Positions 1 through 12,687 of a stretch of 64,000 nucleotides of DNA are shown one piece after another. The notes under the pieces were generated by a model. The model had not been told where the DNA came from and ran no database searches. It saw only the letters and a program-made list of their open reading frames with translations. The first letter of the stretch is position 1; every line of letters begins with the position of its first letter. Location: assembly GCA_030263805.2 (NCBI GenBank), contig CP136010.1:744001-808000 (forward strand), in the 5' to 3' direction. The DNA comes from Pseudomonas sp. FeN3W. Its GTDB lineage: Bacteria > Pseudomonadota > Gammaproteobacteria > Pseudomonadales > Pseudomonadaceae. The translations under genes were made by a program, and so were the position numbers.

Positions 1-813
1 TTGCACGTAGGTCGTCAGAATCTGTACGCCGTTCTCCGCACCGGCGGCGATGCCCTGGCTGGTTGCACCGAGGTAGAACAGAGCGAGATAGACCAACGAC
101 AGCCCGACCGCAGCAATCACGCCGGCAATCATCGAGTAACGGGTAACCAATGCGGGTTCGGTGACACCACGATCGCGGATGGCCGTGGCGATAACGATGC
201 CGAAAACCAGAGCGCCGAGGGTATCCATGGTCAGATAGCCTTCGAGAAACCCCTTGATCAGCGGTGACGCACGATAACTCTCGCTCGCAGCACCGACCTC
301 TCCCGCCGGGGCGAAAATCGCCGCGCCACCGAGCACCAGCAGCGCCGTCAGCAACACAGGCGTAATGAACTTACCGATACGATTGACCAGCTGACCAGGG
401 TTCAGCACCAGGAACAGCATGGCCGCGAAGAACATCAGCGTGTAGATGAACAGCGGCATGCCGGCGTTACCGCTGAATGGCGCAATGCCCATCTCGAACG
501 AAACGACGGCCGTGCGCGGAGTCGCGAACAGCGGACCGATCGCCAGGTAGACGGCCACCGCCAGCACCGTACCGGCGACCTTGCCGAGCGGTGCGGTCAA
601 ACGGTCCATGCCCCCGCCCACTCGCGCCAGCGCAACGACGGTCAGCAGTGGCAACCCGACACCTGTCAGCAAGAAGCCCAGTGCCGCCTGCCAGATAAAC
701 TCGCCCGACGCCATACCGGCGCTAGGCGGGAAGATGATATTGCCGGCGCCAAGGAACAACGCAAACGTCATGAAGCCAAGAGCCAGCAGGTCAAAACCTT
801 TCAAACGATTCAT
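1..813 (-). CDS. brnQ: Branched-chain amino acid carrier BrnQ (partial)
   Basis: Inner-membrane symporter of the LIVCS family for leucine, isoleucine and valine. The first 271 codons are present; the rest lies beyond the window edge (the family is usually about 430-440 residues). The N-terminus (MNRLKGFDLLALGFMTFAL, then FLGAGNIIFPP) is the typical BrnQ opening, followed by alternating hydrophobic helices and short loops such as GPLFATPRTA. The frame stays open to base 1. The ATG at 813 is the only start that keeps the conserved N-terminus, although no strong ribosome-binding site precedes it. It points the same way as the suc operon, but a strong terminator at 1180-1214 separates them, so it probably has its own promoter. 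Confidence 0.9.
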   Translation of the reverse strand, partial: MNRLKGFDLLALGFMTFALFLGAGNIIFPPSAGMASGEFIWQAALGFLLTGVGLPLLTVVALARVGGGMDRLTAPLGKVAGTVLAVAVYLAIGPLFATPRTAVVSFEMGIAPFSGNAGMPLFIYTLMFFAAMLFLVLNPGQLVNRIGKFITPVLLTALLVLGGAAIFAPAGEVGAASESYRASPLIKGFLEGYLTMDTLGALVFGIVIATAIRDRGVTEPALVTRYSMIAGVIAAVGLSLVYLALFYLGATSQGIAAGAENGVQILTTYVQ

Positions 814-1266
814 GCGGAAAAAACTACCAAATGGATGACGGCATAAATGAACGCGACGCACATGCCACGAGCGCGACGGGTCAGCGGTTCATATCGGCCT
901 GAATGATGGGATTACGGGTTTCCTTCAGGGATAAGGGGAAACGTCATTCAGCCGGTTGGGCCGAATCCTTCGTTGCACGCTGTCGCTCTTGTGGACCGAA
1001 CAAGCGTATGAATGAGCGGCAATGATGCCACGATGCGGCGAGGGATGCTGACCCGAACGTCAGTACTGGCCGCGAAAAAGTGTCGCTCCGCAGGGTCGGA
1101 GCGCTTATCGCATGATAGATGGGCGCGTAGCGCCGAGCAGCGATAGCAGCTGCACTGTTTACCAAACCGAAAGCTGAAAGCCCCGAGGCAGAACCGTCTG
1201 GTCTGCCTCGGGGCATGCGCAGACTGAGCAGCTCGAACGCCCGGCGGCAGCCGGGCGGGAGTTACA
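814..1266. other. Intergenic region between sucD and brnQ
   Basis: These 453 bases hold the sucD terminator at 1180-1214 and, downstream of it on the minus strand, the presumed leader and promoter of brnQ. An open frame of 90 codons at 944-1216 (minus) runs through the terminator and has no recognisable family, so I do not call it a gene. I see no convincing promoter boxes. Confidence 0.6.
1180..1214 (-). terminator. Terminator of the sdh-suc operon, after sucD
   Basis: A perfect 13-bp inverted repeat (GCCCCGAGGCAGA and its complement) with a 9-base loop lies 52 bases past the sucD stop. On the minus strand it is followed by TTTCAGCTTTCGG. This is a strong intrinsic terminator that closes the long TCA-cycle transcript before brnQ. 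Confidence 0.85.
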
Positions 1267-2150
1267 TCAGGCCTTCATTTCCCAACCAGTGATTTCCGCC
1301 AGCGCCTTGCCGATATCGGCAAGCGAGCGGACGGTCTTCACACCGGCGTCCTGCAGGGCTGCGAATTTCTCTTCCGCCGTTCCCTTGCCGCCAGAAATGA
1401 TCGCACCGGCGTGCCCCATTCGCTTGCCAGCCGGAGCCGTGACACCCGCGATATAGGAAACGACCGGCTTGGTCACATTGGCCTTGATGAAGGCGGCAGC
1501 CTCCTCTTCAGCCGATCCGCCGATCTCGCCGATCATCACGATCGCTTCGGTCTGCGGATCGTCCTGGAACAGCTTGAGGATATCGATGAAGGTCGACCCC
1601 GGAATCGGGTCACCACCGATGCCGACGCAGGTCGACTGGCCGAAACCGGCGTCGGTGGTCTGCTTCACGGCCTCGTAGGTCAGGGTGCCGGAGCGCGAAA
1701 CGATACCGACCTTGCCCGGCTGGTGGATGTGCCCGGGCTGGATGCCGATCTTGCATTCGCCGGGAGTGATCACGCCCGGGCAGTTTGGCCCGATCAGGCG
1801 CACGCCCAGTTCGTCGCACTTGATCTTCACTTCCAGCATGTCCAGCGTCGGGATGCCTTCGGTGATGCAGACGATGAGCTTGATTCCACCGAAAGCTGCT
1901 TCGAGGATGGAGTCCTTGCAGAACGGCGCTGGCACGTAGATCACCGAGGCATCGGCACCGGTAGTCTCGACGGCCTCCCGAACGGTGTTGAACACCGGCA
2001 GACCGAGGTGCATGGTGCCGCCCTTGCCCGGCGTGACACCGCCGACCATCTTGGTGCCGTAGGCAATGGCCTGCTCGGAGTGGAAGGTGCCCTGCGAGCC
2101 GGTGAAGCCCTGGCAGATGACCTTGGTGTCCTTATTGATCAATACGCTCA

Positions 2151-2151
<1 letters not shown>
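1267..2151 (-). CDS. sucD: Succinyl-CoA synthetase alpha subunit
   Basis: Alpha subunit of ADP-forming succinate-CoA ligase, which converts succinyl-CoA, ADP and Pi to succinate, CoA and ATP in the TCA cycle. The 294 residues match the usual length. The N-terminal CoA-binding Rossmann domain shows [15 protein letters not shown]. The C-terminal ligase domain carries [10 protein letters not shown], whose histidine is the phosphorylated catalytic residue in this family. The ATG overlaps the sucC stop by one base (TAATG), so the two subunits are translationally coupled. It is the last gene of the operon, and a strong hairpin terminator follows it. Confidence 0.98.
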
Positions 2152-3317
<1,166 letters not shown>

Positions 3318-3458
3318 GCTTTCTACCGTCTGGTTTGGTATTGGCGCATTTACGGCACGACGAGCCGCCGTGCCCCCTCACAAGTCGCTGAAAACTATCT
3401 GCGAATTCACGATACCTCTCAGCGACCTGCAATCCTTTCGAATCTGCAGTTTGCAAAA

Positions 3459-3488
3459 GGCCCGGCGTATCCGCAGATACGTCGGGCC
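3459..3488 (-). terminator. Hairpin between lpdG and sucC
   Basis: Two 13-base arms (GGCCCGGCGTATC at 3459-3471 and GATACGTCGGGCC at 3476-3488) pair with one mismatch around a CGCA loop. On the minus strand the hairpin is followed by TTTTGCAAAC. It lies 20 bases past the lpdG stop, and the run of Ts suits a partial terminator or attenuator that could lower sucCD transcription relative to lpdG. Confidence 0.65.
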
Positions 3489-3508
3489 CGGGTACAGCAC
3501 GAAACCGA

Positions 3509-4960
<1,452 letters not shown>

Positions 4961-4984
4961 CTAAGCAGCAAGCAACAAGCCACA

Positions 4985-5036
4985 AGCCACAAGCGGGGCT
5001 GCTTTGCCTGCAGCTTGCCGCTTGCCGCTTGTGGCT
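4985..5036. repeat. Inverted repeat between sucB and lpdG
   Basis: Two perfect 12-base arms (AGCCACAAGCGG at 4985-4996 and its complement at 5025-5036) enclose a 28-base loop. They sit in a tract of repeated CAAGC and GCTTG units that fills the 97-bp gap between sucB and lpdG. It can fold in the mRNA, and the composition resembles a dispersed palindromic repeat rather than a coding remnant. Confidence 0.55.
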
Positions 5037-5042
5037 GCGTCA

Positions 5043-6266
5043 TTAGATGTCCAGCAGCAGACGGGCCGGGTCTTCCAGCAGGTCCTTCATGGTAACCAGG
5101 AAGGTCACCGCTTCCTTGCCGTCGATCAAGCGATGGTCATAGGACAGGGCCAGGTACATCATCGGCAGGATGACCACTTGACCATTAACGGCCATCGGGC
5201 GTTCCTGAATCTTGTGCATACCGAGGATGGCAGTCTGCGGCGGGTTGACGATCGGTGTCGACAGCAGCGAACCAAACACACCGCCATTGGAGATGGTAAA
5301 GGTACCGCCAGTCATCTCTTCGATGGTCAGCTTGCCGGCCTTGGCCTTCTTGCCGAAGTTGTTGATGCCGCCCTCGATCTCGGCCAGGCTCATGTGCTCG
5401 GCGTTGCGCAGGACCGGAACCACCAGACCTCGGTCGCTGGAAACGGCGACCCCGATATCCTGATAACCGTGGTAGACGATGTCATTGCCATCGATGGAAG
5501 CGTTGACGCCCGGCTGGCGCTTGAGTGCTTCGACCGCGGCCTTGACGAAGAAGGACATGAAGCCCAGACGCACGCCGTTGTGAGTCTTCTCGAACAGATC
5601 CTTGTACTTGGAACGTAGTTCCATGATCGGCTTCATGTTGACTTCGTTGAACGTAGTCAGCATCGCCATGGAGGATTGCGCTTCGACCAGACGCTCGGCG
5701 ACTTTCGCACGCAGGCGGGTCATCGGAACGCGCTTCTCGACACGATCGCCCTCGGCGAAGATCGGAGCGGAGGCAGCCGGAGCAGCCGGCTTGGCAGCAG
5801 CAGCCGGAGCGGATTTCTTGGCTTCGACGGCGGCAACCACGTCTTCCTTGGTCACACGGCCATCTTTACCGGTACCGGCGATGCTGTTCGGGTCGATGCC
5901 GTTCTCTTCGGCCATCTTGCGCGCGGCAGGAGCCAGGATCGGCTCTTCACCCGCCGTTGCAGCAGCAGCCGGAGCAGCAGCTTGAGCCGGGGCAGCAGCC
6001 GGCGCAGGCGCGGCGGCGGCGGCAGTAGCACCAGCCTCCAGCTTGCCGAGCAGCTCGCCGCTCAGTACGGTGTCGCCTTCGTTCTTGACGATCTCGGTCA
6101 GCACGCCGTCAGCTTCGGCGAGCACTTCCATCACCACCTTGTCGGTTTCGATGTCGACGATCAGCTCATCACGCTTGACCGCGTCGCCCGGCTGCTTGTG
6201 CCAGGTAGCAACGGTGCCGTCGGCAACCGATTCCGGGAATGTAGGGGCTTTGATCTCGATAGCCAT
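5043..6266 (-). CDS. sucB: Dihydrolipoyl succinyltransferase (E2 of 2-oxoglutarate dehydrogenase)
   Basis: E2 core of the 2-oxoglutarate dehydrogenase complex, transferring the succinyl group from E1-bound TPP to CoA. In 407 residues the domains run in order: one lipoyl domain (about 1-77) with the lipoylated lysine at K43 in [11 protein letters not shown]; an Ala/Pro-rich linker; the peripheral-subunit-binding domain (about 110-145, with [13 protein letters not shown] and [13 protein letters not shown]); a second Ala-rich linker; and the catalytic domain with [11 protein letters not shown] near the C-terminus. A single lipoyl domain is typical of SucB, whereas AceF often has more. It lies between sucA and lpdG. 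Confidence 0.97.
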   Translation of the reverse strand: MAIEIKAPTFPESVADGTVATWHKQPGDAVKRDELIVDIETDKVVMEVLAEADGVLTEIVKNEGDTVLSGELLGKLEAGATAAAAAPAPAAAPAQAAAPAAAATAGEEPILAPAARKMAEENGIDPNSIAGTGKDGRVTKEDVVAAVEAKKSAPAAAAKPAAPAASAPIFAEGDRVEKRVPMTRLRAKVAERLVEAQSSMAMLTTFNEVNMKPIMELRSKYKDLFEKTHNGVRLGFMSFFVKAAVEALKRQPGVNASIDGNDIVYHGYQDIGVAVSSDRGLVVPVLRNAEHMSLAEIEGGINNFGKKAKAGKLTIEEMTGGTFTISNGGVFGSLLSTPIVNPPQTAILGMHKIQERPMAVNGQVVILPMMYLALSYDHRLIDGKEAVTFLVTMKDLLEDPARLLLDI

Positions 6267-6335
6267 TATTCAGGGGTCCTATTGATTCGGTTTCTACATC
6301 GAGGCCGCGATATCGCGGCCCCTTGCACAAAATGG

Positions 6336-9167
6336 TTAAACGGTGAAGGCGTCCTGCAGCAGTTTTTCCTGCTGTTCGGCATGCATGGAGGCGTAACCGA
6401 CCGCCGGTGCCGCTGAAGCATCACGACCCGCGTACTGGAGGAACAGTTCCTTCTTGTGTGCGGTGGCCACACGACGCATGTGATGTTGGCTGCAGTACCA
6501 GGCACCCTGGTTCATCGGCTCTTCCTGACACCAGACGATGTGCTTGAGGTTCTGGTAAGGCGCGAGCGCTTCTGCCAGGTCCTCTTCCGGGAACGGATAC
6601 AGCTGCTCGATACGCACGATGGCGATATCTTCACGGCCCTCGGCACGGCGCTTGTCCAGCAGGTCATAGTAGACCTTGCCGCTACACATGATCACACGCT
6701 CGACCTTCGCCGGATCGATCGCGTCGACTTCCGGGATAACGGTCTGGAAGGAACCCTGGGTCAGTTCTTCCAATGTCGAGGTCGCCAGCTTGTGACGCAG
6801 CAGCGACTTGGGCGTCAGCGCAACCAGCGGTTTGCGAAGCGGGCGAATCGCCTGGCGACGCAGCATGTGGTAGACCTGCGCCGGAGTCGTCGGCACGCAA
6901 ACCTGAATATTGTGCTCGGCGCACAGCTGCAGGTAACGCTCCAGACGCGCGGACGAGTGTTCCGGACCCTGCCCTTCATAGCCATGCGGCAAGAGCATGG
7001 TCAGGCCGCACAGGCGACCCCACTTGTGCTCACCGCTGGTGATGAACTGGTCGATCACTACCTGGGCGCCGTTGGCGAAGTCGCCGAACTGCGCTTCCCA
7101 CACGACAAGCGCGTTGGGCATGGTGGTGGCGTAACCGTATTCGAAGGCCAGAACCGCTTCCTCGGAGAGGAACGAATCGTACAGATCGAAACGCGGCTGA
7201 CCTTCATAGAGGTGCTGCAGCGGAATGTAGGTACTGCCGTCCTTCTGGTTATGCAGCGCAGCATGGCGGTGCGAGAAGGTACCGCGGCCGACGTCCTGAC
7301 CGGAGATACGTACCGGGTGGCCTTCGAACAGCAGCGTGGCGTACGCCATGACTTCCGCGTAGCCCCAATTGATGGCCAATGCGCCCGCGCCCATCTTCTG
7401 GCGATCTTCGAGAATCTTCGAGACCTGACGCTGCACCACGAAGCCTTCCGGCGTCTGCAGCAGCTTGTTGGAAAGGTCCTGCAAGGTCTTCAGATCGAAG
7501 CTGGTGTCATGACGGGCAGTCCAGGCATGGCCCAGATACGGGCGCCAGTCGACGAAGAGTTCCTTGTTCGGCTCTTTGACCAGGCTCTTGACCACGTGCA
7601 GCCCATTGTCGAGTGCCGTACGGTACTCGTCGATCTTGGCCTGAACGCGCTCGTTGTCCAGCACCTTGGACTGGATCAGCGAATCGGCGTACAGCTCACG
7701 AGTGGTGCGCTGCTTGGCGATCTTCTGATACATCAACGGCTGAGTACCGCTCGGCTCGTCCGCTTCGTTGTGACCACGACGGCGGTAGCAGATCAGGTCG
7801 ATGACGATGTCGCGCTTGAACTGCATCCGGTAATCGACAGCGAGCTGGGTGACGAACAGCACCGCCTCGGGATCGTCTGCGTTCACATGGAAGATCGGCG
7901 CCTGGATCATCTTCGCCACATCGGTCGCGTACTCGGTGGAACGAGCATCTTCCTGCTTGTTGGTGGTGAAGCCGACCTGGTTGTTGACCACGATACGGAT
8001 GGTGCCCCCCGTACGATAGGCACGGGTCTGCGACATCTGGAAGGTTTCCATCACCACGCCCTGACCGGCGACAGCAGCATCACCGTGGATGGTTACCGGA
8101 AGTACCTTGTCGCCGATCGGATCGCAACGACGATCCTGACGAGCCCGCACCGAACCCTCGACCACCGGGGAAACGATTTCCAGGTGGGACGGGTTGAACG
8201 CCATGGCCAGGTGAATTTCGCCACCCGGAGTCATCACGTTGGAGGAGAAGCCCTGGTGATACTTGACGTCACCCGAACTCAGGCCCTCGACCTTCTTGCC
8301 TTCGAACTCGTCGAAAAGGTCGCGCGGATTCTTGCCGAAGGTGTTGACCAGCACGTTCAGACGGCCACGGTGGGCCATGCCGATGACGATCTCCTTGGTG
8401 CCGTAGGAACCGGAGCGCTGGATGATCTCGTCGAGCAGTGGGATCAGGCTCTCGCCGCCTTCGAGACCGAAGCGCTTGGTGCCCGGATACTTGGTACCCA
8501 GGTACTTTTCCAGGCCTTCGGCGGCAGTCAGGCGCTCGAGCAGATGGCCCTTGATCTCCGGCGAAAAGTCCGGACGGCCACGCACGCTTTCCAGGCGCTG
8601 AACGAACCAGCTGCGCTGCTCGGAATCGACGATGTGCATGTACTCGGCGCCGATGGTGCGGCAATAGGTTTCTTGCAACGCCTGCAGGATTTCGCGCAGA
8701 GTGGCCTGGCCGTTGACCATGGCCAGGTCAGCGGTGCGGAACACGGTGTCGAGGTCGGCGTCGGTCAGGCCGTAGTTGTTGATCGCCAGATCGGCAGGAA
8801 CGGTGCGCTGTTGCAGGCCAAGCGGATCGAGCTGTGCTGCCTGATGGCCGCGCACTCGGTAGGCCTGAATCAGGCGCAGGACTTCGATCTGCTTCTTTTC
8901 ATGCTCACTGCTGACGCTGCCCGCGGACACAGGCTGAGCGCGCCGCTGGTTCTTGCCCAGCAGGACGAAGTGGTCGCGAATCGTCGAGTGCGATACATCG
9001 GCTGAAGCGCTGCCACCGGAGGGCAACTTCTGGAAGTAAGTGCGCCACTCTTCGGGCACAGCGTTGGGATCGTGCAGGTAGAGCTCATAAAGCTCTTCCA
9101 CATAGGCAGCGTTACCACCGGATAGGTGGGCACTGTCCCACATGCGCTGCATTACGCTTTCTTGCAT
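6336..9167 (-). CDS. sucA: 2-oxoglutarate dehydrogenase E1 component
   Basis: Thiamine-diphosphate-dependent decarboxylase that starts the 2-oxoglutarate dehydrogenase reaction. The 943 residues are normal for proteobacterial SucA. The N-terminus (WDSAHLSGGNAAYVEELYE) is the short E2-binding segment. The TPP half shows GMAHRGRLNVLVN, IHGDAAVAGQGVVMET and NNQVGFTT; the pyrimidine half shows GQDVGRGTFSHRHA. The ATG at 9167 is preceded by AAGGTGA at good spacing. A 292-bp gap with two hairpins separates it from sdhB, so some independent control of suc relative to sdh is plausible. Confidence 0.98.
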   Translation of the reverse strand: MQESVMQRMWDSAHLSGGNAAYVEELYELYLHDPNAVPEEWRTYFQKLPSGGSASADVSHSTIRDHFVLLGKNQRRAQPVSAGSVSSEHEKKQIEVLRLIQAYRVRGHQAAQLDPLGLQQRTVPADLAINNYGLTDADLDTVFRTADLAMVNGQATLREILQALQETYCRTIGAEYMHIVDSEQRSWFVQRLESVRGRPDFSPEIKGHLLERLTAAEGLEKYLGTKYPGTKRFGLEGGESLIPLLDEIIQRSGSYGTKEIVIGMAHRGRLNVLVNTFGKNPRDLFDEFEGKKVEGLSSGDVKYHQGFSSNVMTPGGEIHLAMAFNPSHLEIVSPVVEGSVRARQDRRCDPIGDKVLPVTIHGDAAVAGQGVVMETFQMSQTRAYRTGGTIRIVVNNQVGFTTNKQEDARSTEYATDVAKMIQAPIFHVNADDPEAVLFVTQLAVDYRMQFKRDIVIDLICYRRRGHNEADEPSGTQPLMYQKIAKQRTTRELYADSLIQSKVLDNERVQAKIDEYRTALDNGLHVVKSLVKEPNKELFVDWRPYLGHAWTARHDTSFDLKTLQDLSNKLLQTPEGFVVQRQVSKILEDRQKMGAGALAINWGYAEVMAYATLLFEGHPVRISGQDVGRGTFSHRHAALHNQKDGSTYIPLQHLYEGQPRFDLYDSFLSEEAVLAFEYGYATTMPNALVVWEAQFGDFANGAQVVIDQFITSGEHKWGRLCGLTMLLPHGYEGQGPEHSSARLERYLQLCAEHNIQVCVPTTPAQVYHMLRRQAIRPLRKPLVALTPKSLLRHKLATSTLEELTQGSFQTVIPEVDAIDPAKVERVIMCSGKVYYDLLDKRRAEGREDIAIVRIEQLYPFPEEDLAEALAPYQNLKHIVWCQEEPMNQGAWYCSQHHMRRVATAHKKELFLQYAGRDASAAPAVGYASMHAEQQEKLLQDAFTV

Positions 9168-9324
9168 GTCTGGTCACCTTCGATAAGGAGACACCACCAG
9201 CGTGGAAACCGCAGCATGACTTCCCAAGTTCTGAAGCAGCGACTCAGGTAAAGCCACTACGGACCGCGCAGATAGTTCCCGGGCACAAGCCGGGTGCTCC
9301 TGCTGGTCATCAAGTTTTCAGAGT

Positions 9325-9353
9325 GGAATCCCGGCTTTGTGGGCTGGGATTCC
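9325..9353. other. Second hairpin in the sdhB-sucA spacer
   Basis: A perfect 8-bp stem (GGAATCCC and GGGATTCC) with a 13-base loop. It lies just after the T-rich end of the sdhB hairpin in the direction of transcription and is not itself followed by a T-run. It is probably an mRNA stability or folding element in the sucA leader rather than a terminator. Confidence 0.5.
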
Positions 9354-9364
9354 TACTAAAACTA

Positions 9365-9391
9365 CGGCGCCGAGCTTCAACTTCGGCGCCG
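9365..9391 (-). terminator. Terminator or attenuator after sdhB
   Basis: A perfect 9-bp stem (CGGCGCCGA and its complement) with a 9-base loop. On the minus strand it is followed by TAGTTTTAGTAGG. It lies about 70 bases past the sdhB stop and about 200 bases before sucA, in an operon otherwise read as one unit. The short, interrupted T-run suggests partial termination, lowering suc relative to sdh. Confidence 0.65.
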
Positions 9392-9459
9392 CAGGTGTAA
9401 CGGGTAACGCAATCCGGCCATTCCAGGCTAGCGCATAACCTTTCGCGACCGGGGTGTCA

Positions 9460-10164
9460 TCAGGTACCGCTCTGCAGCAGCATGTTGCGTATGTGACCGA
9501 TTGCCTTGGTAGGGTTCAATCCCTTCGGACAAACGTCGACGCAGTTCATGATACCGCGGCAGCGGAACACGCTGAACGGATCGTCCAAACCTGCCAGACG
9601 GTTCTCGGTTTCGGTGTCGCGGCTGTCGGCCAGGAAACGATAAGCCTGCAGCGACGCGGCCGGACCGAGGAACTTGTCCGGGTTCCACCAGAAGGACGGG
9701 CAGCTGGTCGAACAGCAAGCGCACAGGATGCACTCGTACAGACCATCCAGCTTTTCGCGATCTTCCGGGCTTTGCAGACGTTCGATAGCCGGTGGCGGCG
9801 TATCGTTCATCAGATACGGACGCACTTTCTCGTACTGCTTGTAGAAGATGCTCATATCGACGGCCAAGTCACGAATAACTGGCAGCCCCGGCAGAGGACG
9901 CACGACCAGCTTGTTGTTCTTGACCACGGCGGACAGCGGCGTGATGCAAGCCAGACCGTTCTTACCGTTGATATTCATCCCATCGGAGCCACACACGCCT
10001 TCACGGCAGGAGCGACGATAGGAGAAACCTTGATCCTGTTCCTTGATCAGAGCCAAGACGTCCAGAACCATCAGATCCTTACCATCGGTATTGACCTGAA
10101 AATCCTGCATGAACGGCTTTTCGTCCTGATCGGGGTTGTAGCGATAAACACTCACTTGCAACAT
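9460..10164 (-). CDS. sdhB: Succinate dehydrogenase iron-sulfur subunit
   Basis: Electron-transfer subunit of complex II, carrying electrons from the FAD of SdhA to the membrane quinone site. The 234 residues match the family. The 2Fe-2S ligands are in CREGVCGSDGMNINGKNGLAC. The 4Fe-4S and 3Fe-4S ligands are in CILCACCSTSCPSFWW and in the later CVDVCPKGLNP. It begins 10 bp after the sdhA stop. The following spacer holds a probable attenuator before sucA. Confidence 0.98.
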   Translation of the reverse strand: MLQVSVYRYNPDQDEKPFMQDFQVNTDGKDLMVLDVLALIKEQDQGFSYRRSCREGVCGSDGMNINGKNGLACITPLSAVVKNNKLVVRPLPGLPVIRDLAVDMSIFYKQYEKVRPYLMNDTPPPAIERLQSPEDREKLDGLYECILCACCSTSCPSFWWNPDKFLGPAASLQAYRFLADSRDTETENRLAGLDDPFSVFRCRGIMNCVDVCPKGLNPTKAIGHIRNMLLQSGT

Positions 10165-10174
10165 ATCGTCGACC

Positions 10175-11947
10175 TCAATAAGTCCGAACCTTGGGCTCGA
10201 ATGCCGGAACGGTCTTCGGAGCGAAGTTCACGGCACGCTTGGCAACGCGCTTGTCACCTGGGAAATAGAGGGTGTGGCACAGCCAATTCTCGTCATCACG
10301 CTCTTCGAAATCTTCGCGAGCATGTGCGCCACGGGACTCCTTGCGGTTCTCCGCGGCAATTGCAGTAGCCTCGGCGACTTCCAGCAGGTTCTGCAGCTCG
10401 AGCGCTTCGATGCGCGCGGTGTTGAACGCCTGGCTCTTGTCCGAGATCTTGACATTGGCGATACGCTGACGCAGATCCACCAGCTGAGCGATACCCTTCT
10501 GCATGTATTCACCGGTGCGGAATACACCGAAGTAGTTCTGCATACAGTTCTGCAGCTCTTTGCGCAGCGGGGCGACGTCCTCACCAGTGGTACGCTCGTT
10601 GAGACCGGCAAGACGGCTTAGAGCAATGTCCAGATCGGTTTCGCTGGCACCACGATGCTCGATACCTTCCTTCAGCGCTTTCTCCAGGTGCAGGCCCGCA
10701 GCGCGACCGAACACCACCAGGTCGAGCAGCGAGTTGCCGCCCAGACGGTTGGCGCCATGCACCGATACACAAGCCACTTCGCCTACTGCGAACAAGCCAT
10801 CGATGATGGTGTCATTACCGTTGGCGTCCTGGGTAATGGCCTGACCATGGATGTTAGTGGCGATACCACCCATCATGTAGTGGCAGGTCGGCACGACCGG
10901 TACTGGAGCAGTCACCGGGTCGACGTGAGCAAAGGTCTTCGACAGCTCACAGATACCTGGCAAACGGCTGTGCAGCACCTCTTCACCGAGGTGATCCAGC
11001 TTCAGCATCACGTGGTCGCCATCCGGACCACAGCCGTTACCAGCCAGGATTTCCTTGACCATCGAGCGCGCAACGACGTCACGACCAGCCAGGTCCTTCG
11101 CGTTAGGAGCATAACGCTCCATGAAACGCTCGCCGTGCTTGTTGATCAGGTAGCCACCTTCACCACGGCAACCTTCGGTTACCAGCACGCCGGCACCGGC
11201 GATGCCGGTCGGGTGGAACTGCCACATCTCGATGTCTTGTACCGGTACGCCTGCACGCAGCGCCATGCCCACGCCGTCGCCGGTGTTGATCAGCGCGTTG
11301 GTGGTCGATGCATAGATGCGACCAGCACCACCAGTTGCAAGAACAGTGGCCTTCGAACGGATGTAAACGGTTTCGCCGGTCTCGATGCAGATGGCGATAA
11401 CACCAACGACCGCACCATCCTGGTTCTTCACCAGATCGACCGCGTACCATTCATTGAGGAATACGGTGTCGTTCTTCAGGTTGCCCTGATAGAGGGTATG
11501 CAGCAGCGCATGACCAGTACGGTCGGCAGCAGCGCAGGTACGAGCAGCCTGACCACCCTTACCGAAGTCCTTGGACTGACCACCGAACGGACGCTGGTAG
11601 ATGCGGCCCTGCTCGGTGCGGGAGAACGGCAGGCCCATGTGCTCGAGCTCGAACACGGCCTCCGGGCCGACGGAGCACATGTACTCGATAGCGTCTTGGT
11701 CGCCGATATAGTCGGAACCCTTGACGGTATCGTACATATGCCAGCGCCAGTCATCGTTCGGATCGGCCGAAGCGATGGCGCAGGTGATGCCACCCTGAGC
11801 GGAAACGGTGTGCGAACGAGTCGGGAAAACTTTGGTGACCACAGCGGTCTTGTGACCGGACTGGGACAGCTGCAGCGCCGCGCGCATACCGGCGCCACCG
11901 CCACCGACGATGATGGCGTCAAAAGAAAGCGTACGAATGTTAGCCAT
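10175..11947 (-). CDS. sdhA: Succinate dehydrogenase flavoprotein subunit
   Basis: Catalytic subunit of complex II, oxidising succinate to fumarate with covalently bound FAD. The 590 residues are typical. The N-terminal dinucleotide fold is [16 protein letters not shown]. The histidine in [12 protein letters not shown] is the expected FAD attachment site. Substrate and capping-domain motifs include [21 protein letters not shown] and [22 protein letters not shown]. The start is 3 bp after the sdhD stop, giving a compact sdhCDAB unit. Confidence 0.98.
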   Translation of the reverse strand: MANIRTLSFDAIIVGGGGAGMRAALQLSQSGHKTAVVTKVFPTRSHTVSAQGGITCAIASADPNDDWRWHMYDTVKGSDYIGDQDAIEYMCSVGPEAVFELEHMGLPFSRTEQGRIYQRPFGGQSKDFGKGGQAARTCAAADRTGHALLHTLYQGNLKNDTVFLNEWYAVDLVKNQDGAVVGVIAICIETGETVYIRSKATVLATGGAGRIYASTTNALINTGDGVGMALRAGVPVQDIEMWQFHPTGIAGAGVLVTEGCRGEGGYLINKHGERFMERYAPNAKDLAGRDVVARSMVKEILAGNGCGPDGDHVMLKLDHLGEEVLHSRLPGICELSKTFAHVDPVTAPVPVVPTCHYMMGGIATNIHGQAITQDANGNDTIIDGLFAVGEVACVSVHGANRLGGNSLLDLVVFGRAAGLHLEKALKEGIEHRGASETDLDIALSRLAGLNERTTGEDVAPLRKELQNCMQNYFGVFRTGEYMQKGIAQLVDLRQRIANVKISDKSQAFNTARIEALELQNLLEVAEATAIAAENRKESRGAHAREDFEERDDENWLCHTLYFPGDKRVAKRAVNFAPKTVPAFEPKVRTY

Positions 11948-11950
11948 GAA

Positions 11951-12319
11951 TCAGATACCCCAAAGAATCTGCACGCCCCAGACGAAGAAGGTGAACATGG
12001 CAATGCCACACACCGCCTGGAACAGGAAACGAACGCCGGTAGCCCACTTACCGATCGCCATATTGGTCAGGTAGTCGGTGGAGATCGTCCACATGCCTAC
12101 CCACGCGTGCACACTCAGGGCGACCAGAGCCAGCAGGCTGAAGATGCGCATCCAGTTGGCCGAGAACAGCGCGTGCCACTGGGTGTACTCCAGCCCCGGG
12201 TTCGCAATCAGGTACCCAAGCAGGAACAGAAAATAAGCCGCAAGAACCACTGCAGAAACGCGCTGCGCCATCCAGTCGTACAGACCCGAGCGCGAAAAGT
12301 TGGTGACATTGGTTACCAT
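11951..12319 (-). CDS. sdhD: Succinate dehydrogenase membrane anchor SdhD
   Basis: Small hydrophobic subunit that, with SdhC, anchors SdhAB and forms the haem b and quinone sites. It has 122 residues from the ATG at 12319 and three predicted membrane helices, with a histidine in ALSVHAWVGMWTI. I chose this ATG because GGAG lies 7 bases upstream; a GTG two codons earlier sits too close to that ribosome-binding site. The ATG overlaps the end of sdhC by 7 bases, giving tight coupling. Confidence 0.94.
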   Translation of the reverse strand: MVTNVTNFSRSGLYDWMAQRVSAVVLAAYFLFLLGYLIANPGLEYTQWHALFSANWMRIFSLLALVALSVHAWVGMWTISTDYLTNMAIGKWATGVRFLFQAVCGIAMFTFFVWGVQILWGI

Positions 12320-12687
12320 ATCCACACTCCCGCCAGAACGATCAGCACCGCCGATACGGCGATTACGATTTTCGAGCCCAGCTTGCCGCCTTCCAGCGTC
12401 TCACCATGGCCAGAATCCATGATCAGGTGACGAACACCCGCCACAAGGTGGTACAGCAGTGCGGACAGCAACGCCCAGCTCACCAGCTTTGCCAGAGGGC
12501 TACCCAGGTACGCGCGGACCTCCTCGAAGCCTTCCGGAGAAGACAGCGAGGTATCGAGCGCGAGCAGCAGCAAGGCGATACCGACGAACAGGATGACACC
12601 GGATACACGGTGGAGAATCGACGTGTAAGCAGTGATGGGGAGTTTTATTGTCCTAAGATCTAGGTTTACAGGTCGTTGGCTTTTCAC
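12313..12687 (-). CDS. sdhC: Succinate dehydrogenase cytochrome b556 subunit SdhC
   Basis: Membrane subunit of complex II, first gene of the sdh-suc operon. It has 124 residues starting with GTG at 12687. RPVNLDLRTIKLPITAYTSI and LHRVSG form the conserved N-terminal amphipathic segment near the quinone site. YHLVAGVRHLIMDSGHG carries the haem-ligand histidine region. Three membrane helices are evident. No ATG lies close by in frame. The promoter at 12819-12847 gives a leader of roughly 125 bases. Confidence 0.95.
   Translation of the reverse strand: MKSQRPVNLDLRTIKLPITAYTSILHRVSGVILFVGIALLLLALDTSLSSPEGFEEVRAYLGSPLAKLVSWALLSALLYHLVAGVRHLIMDSGHGETLEGGKLGSKIVIAVSAVLIVLAGVWIW

Noticed and set aside
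944..1216. Open frame of 90 codons between sucD and brnQ
   Set aside because: It runs through the sucD terminator hairpin, has no recognisable family and no good ribosome-binding site.
6456..9005. 849-codon open frame antisense to sucA
   Set aside because: Typical GC-rich shadow of a highly conserved gene; its translation follows the sucA codon pattern and shows no family motif. The same applies to long frames opposite lpdG, sdhA, gltA, smc, acnA and ccoN2.
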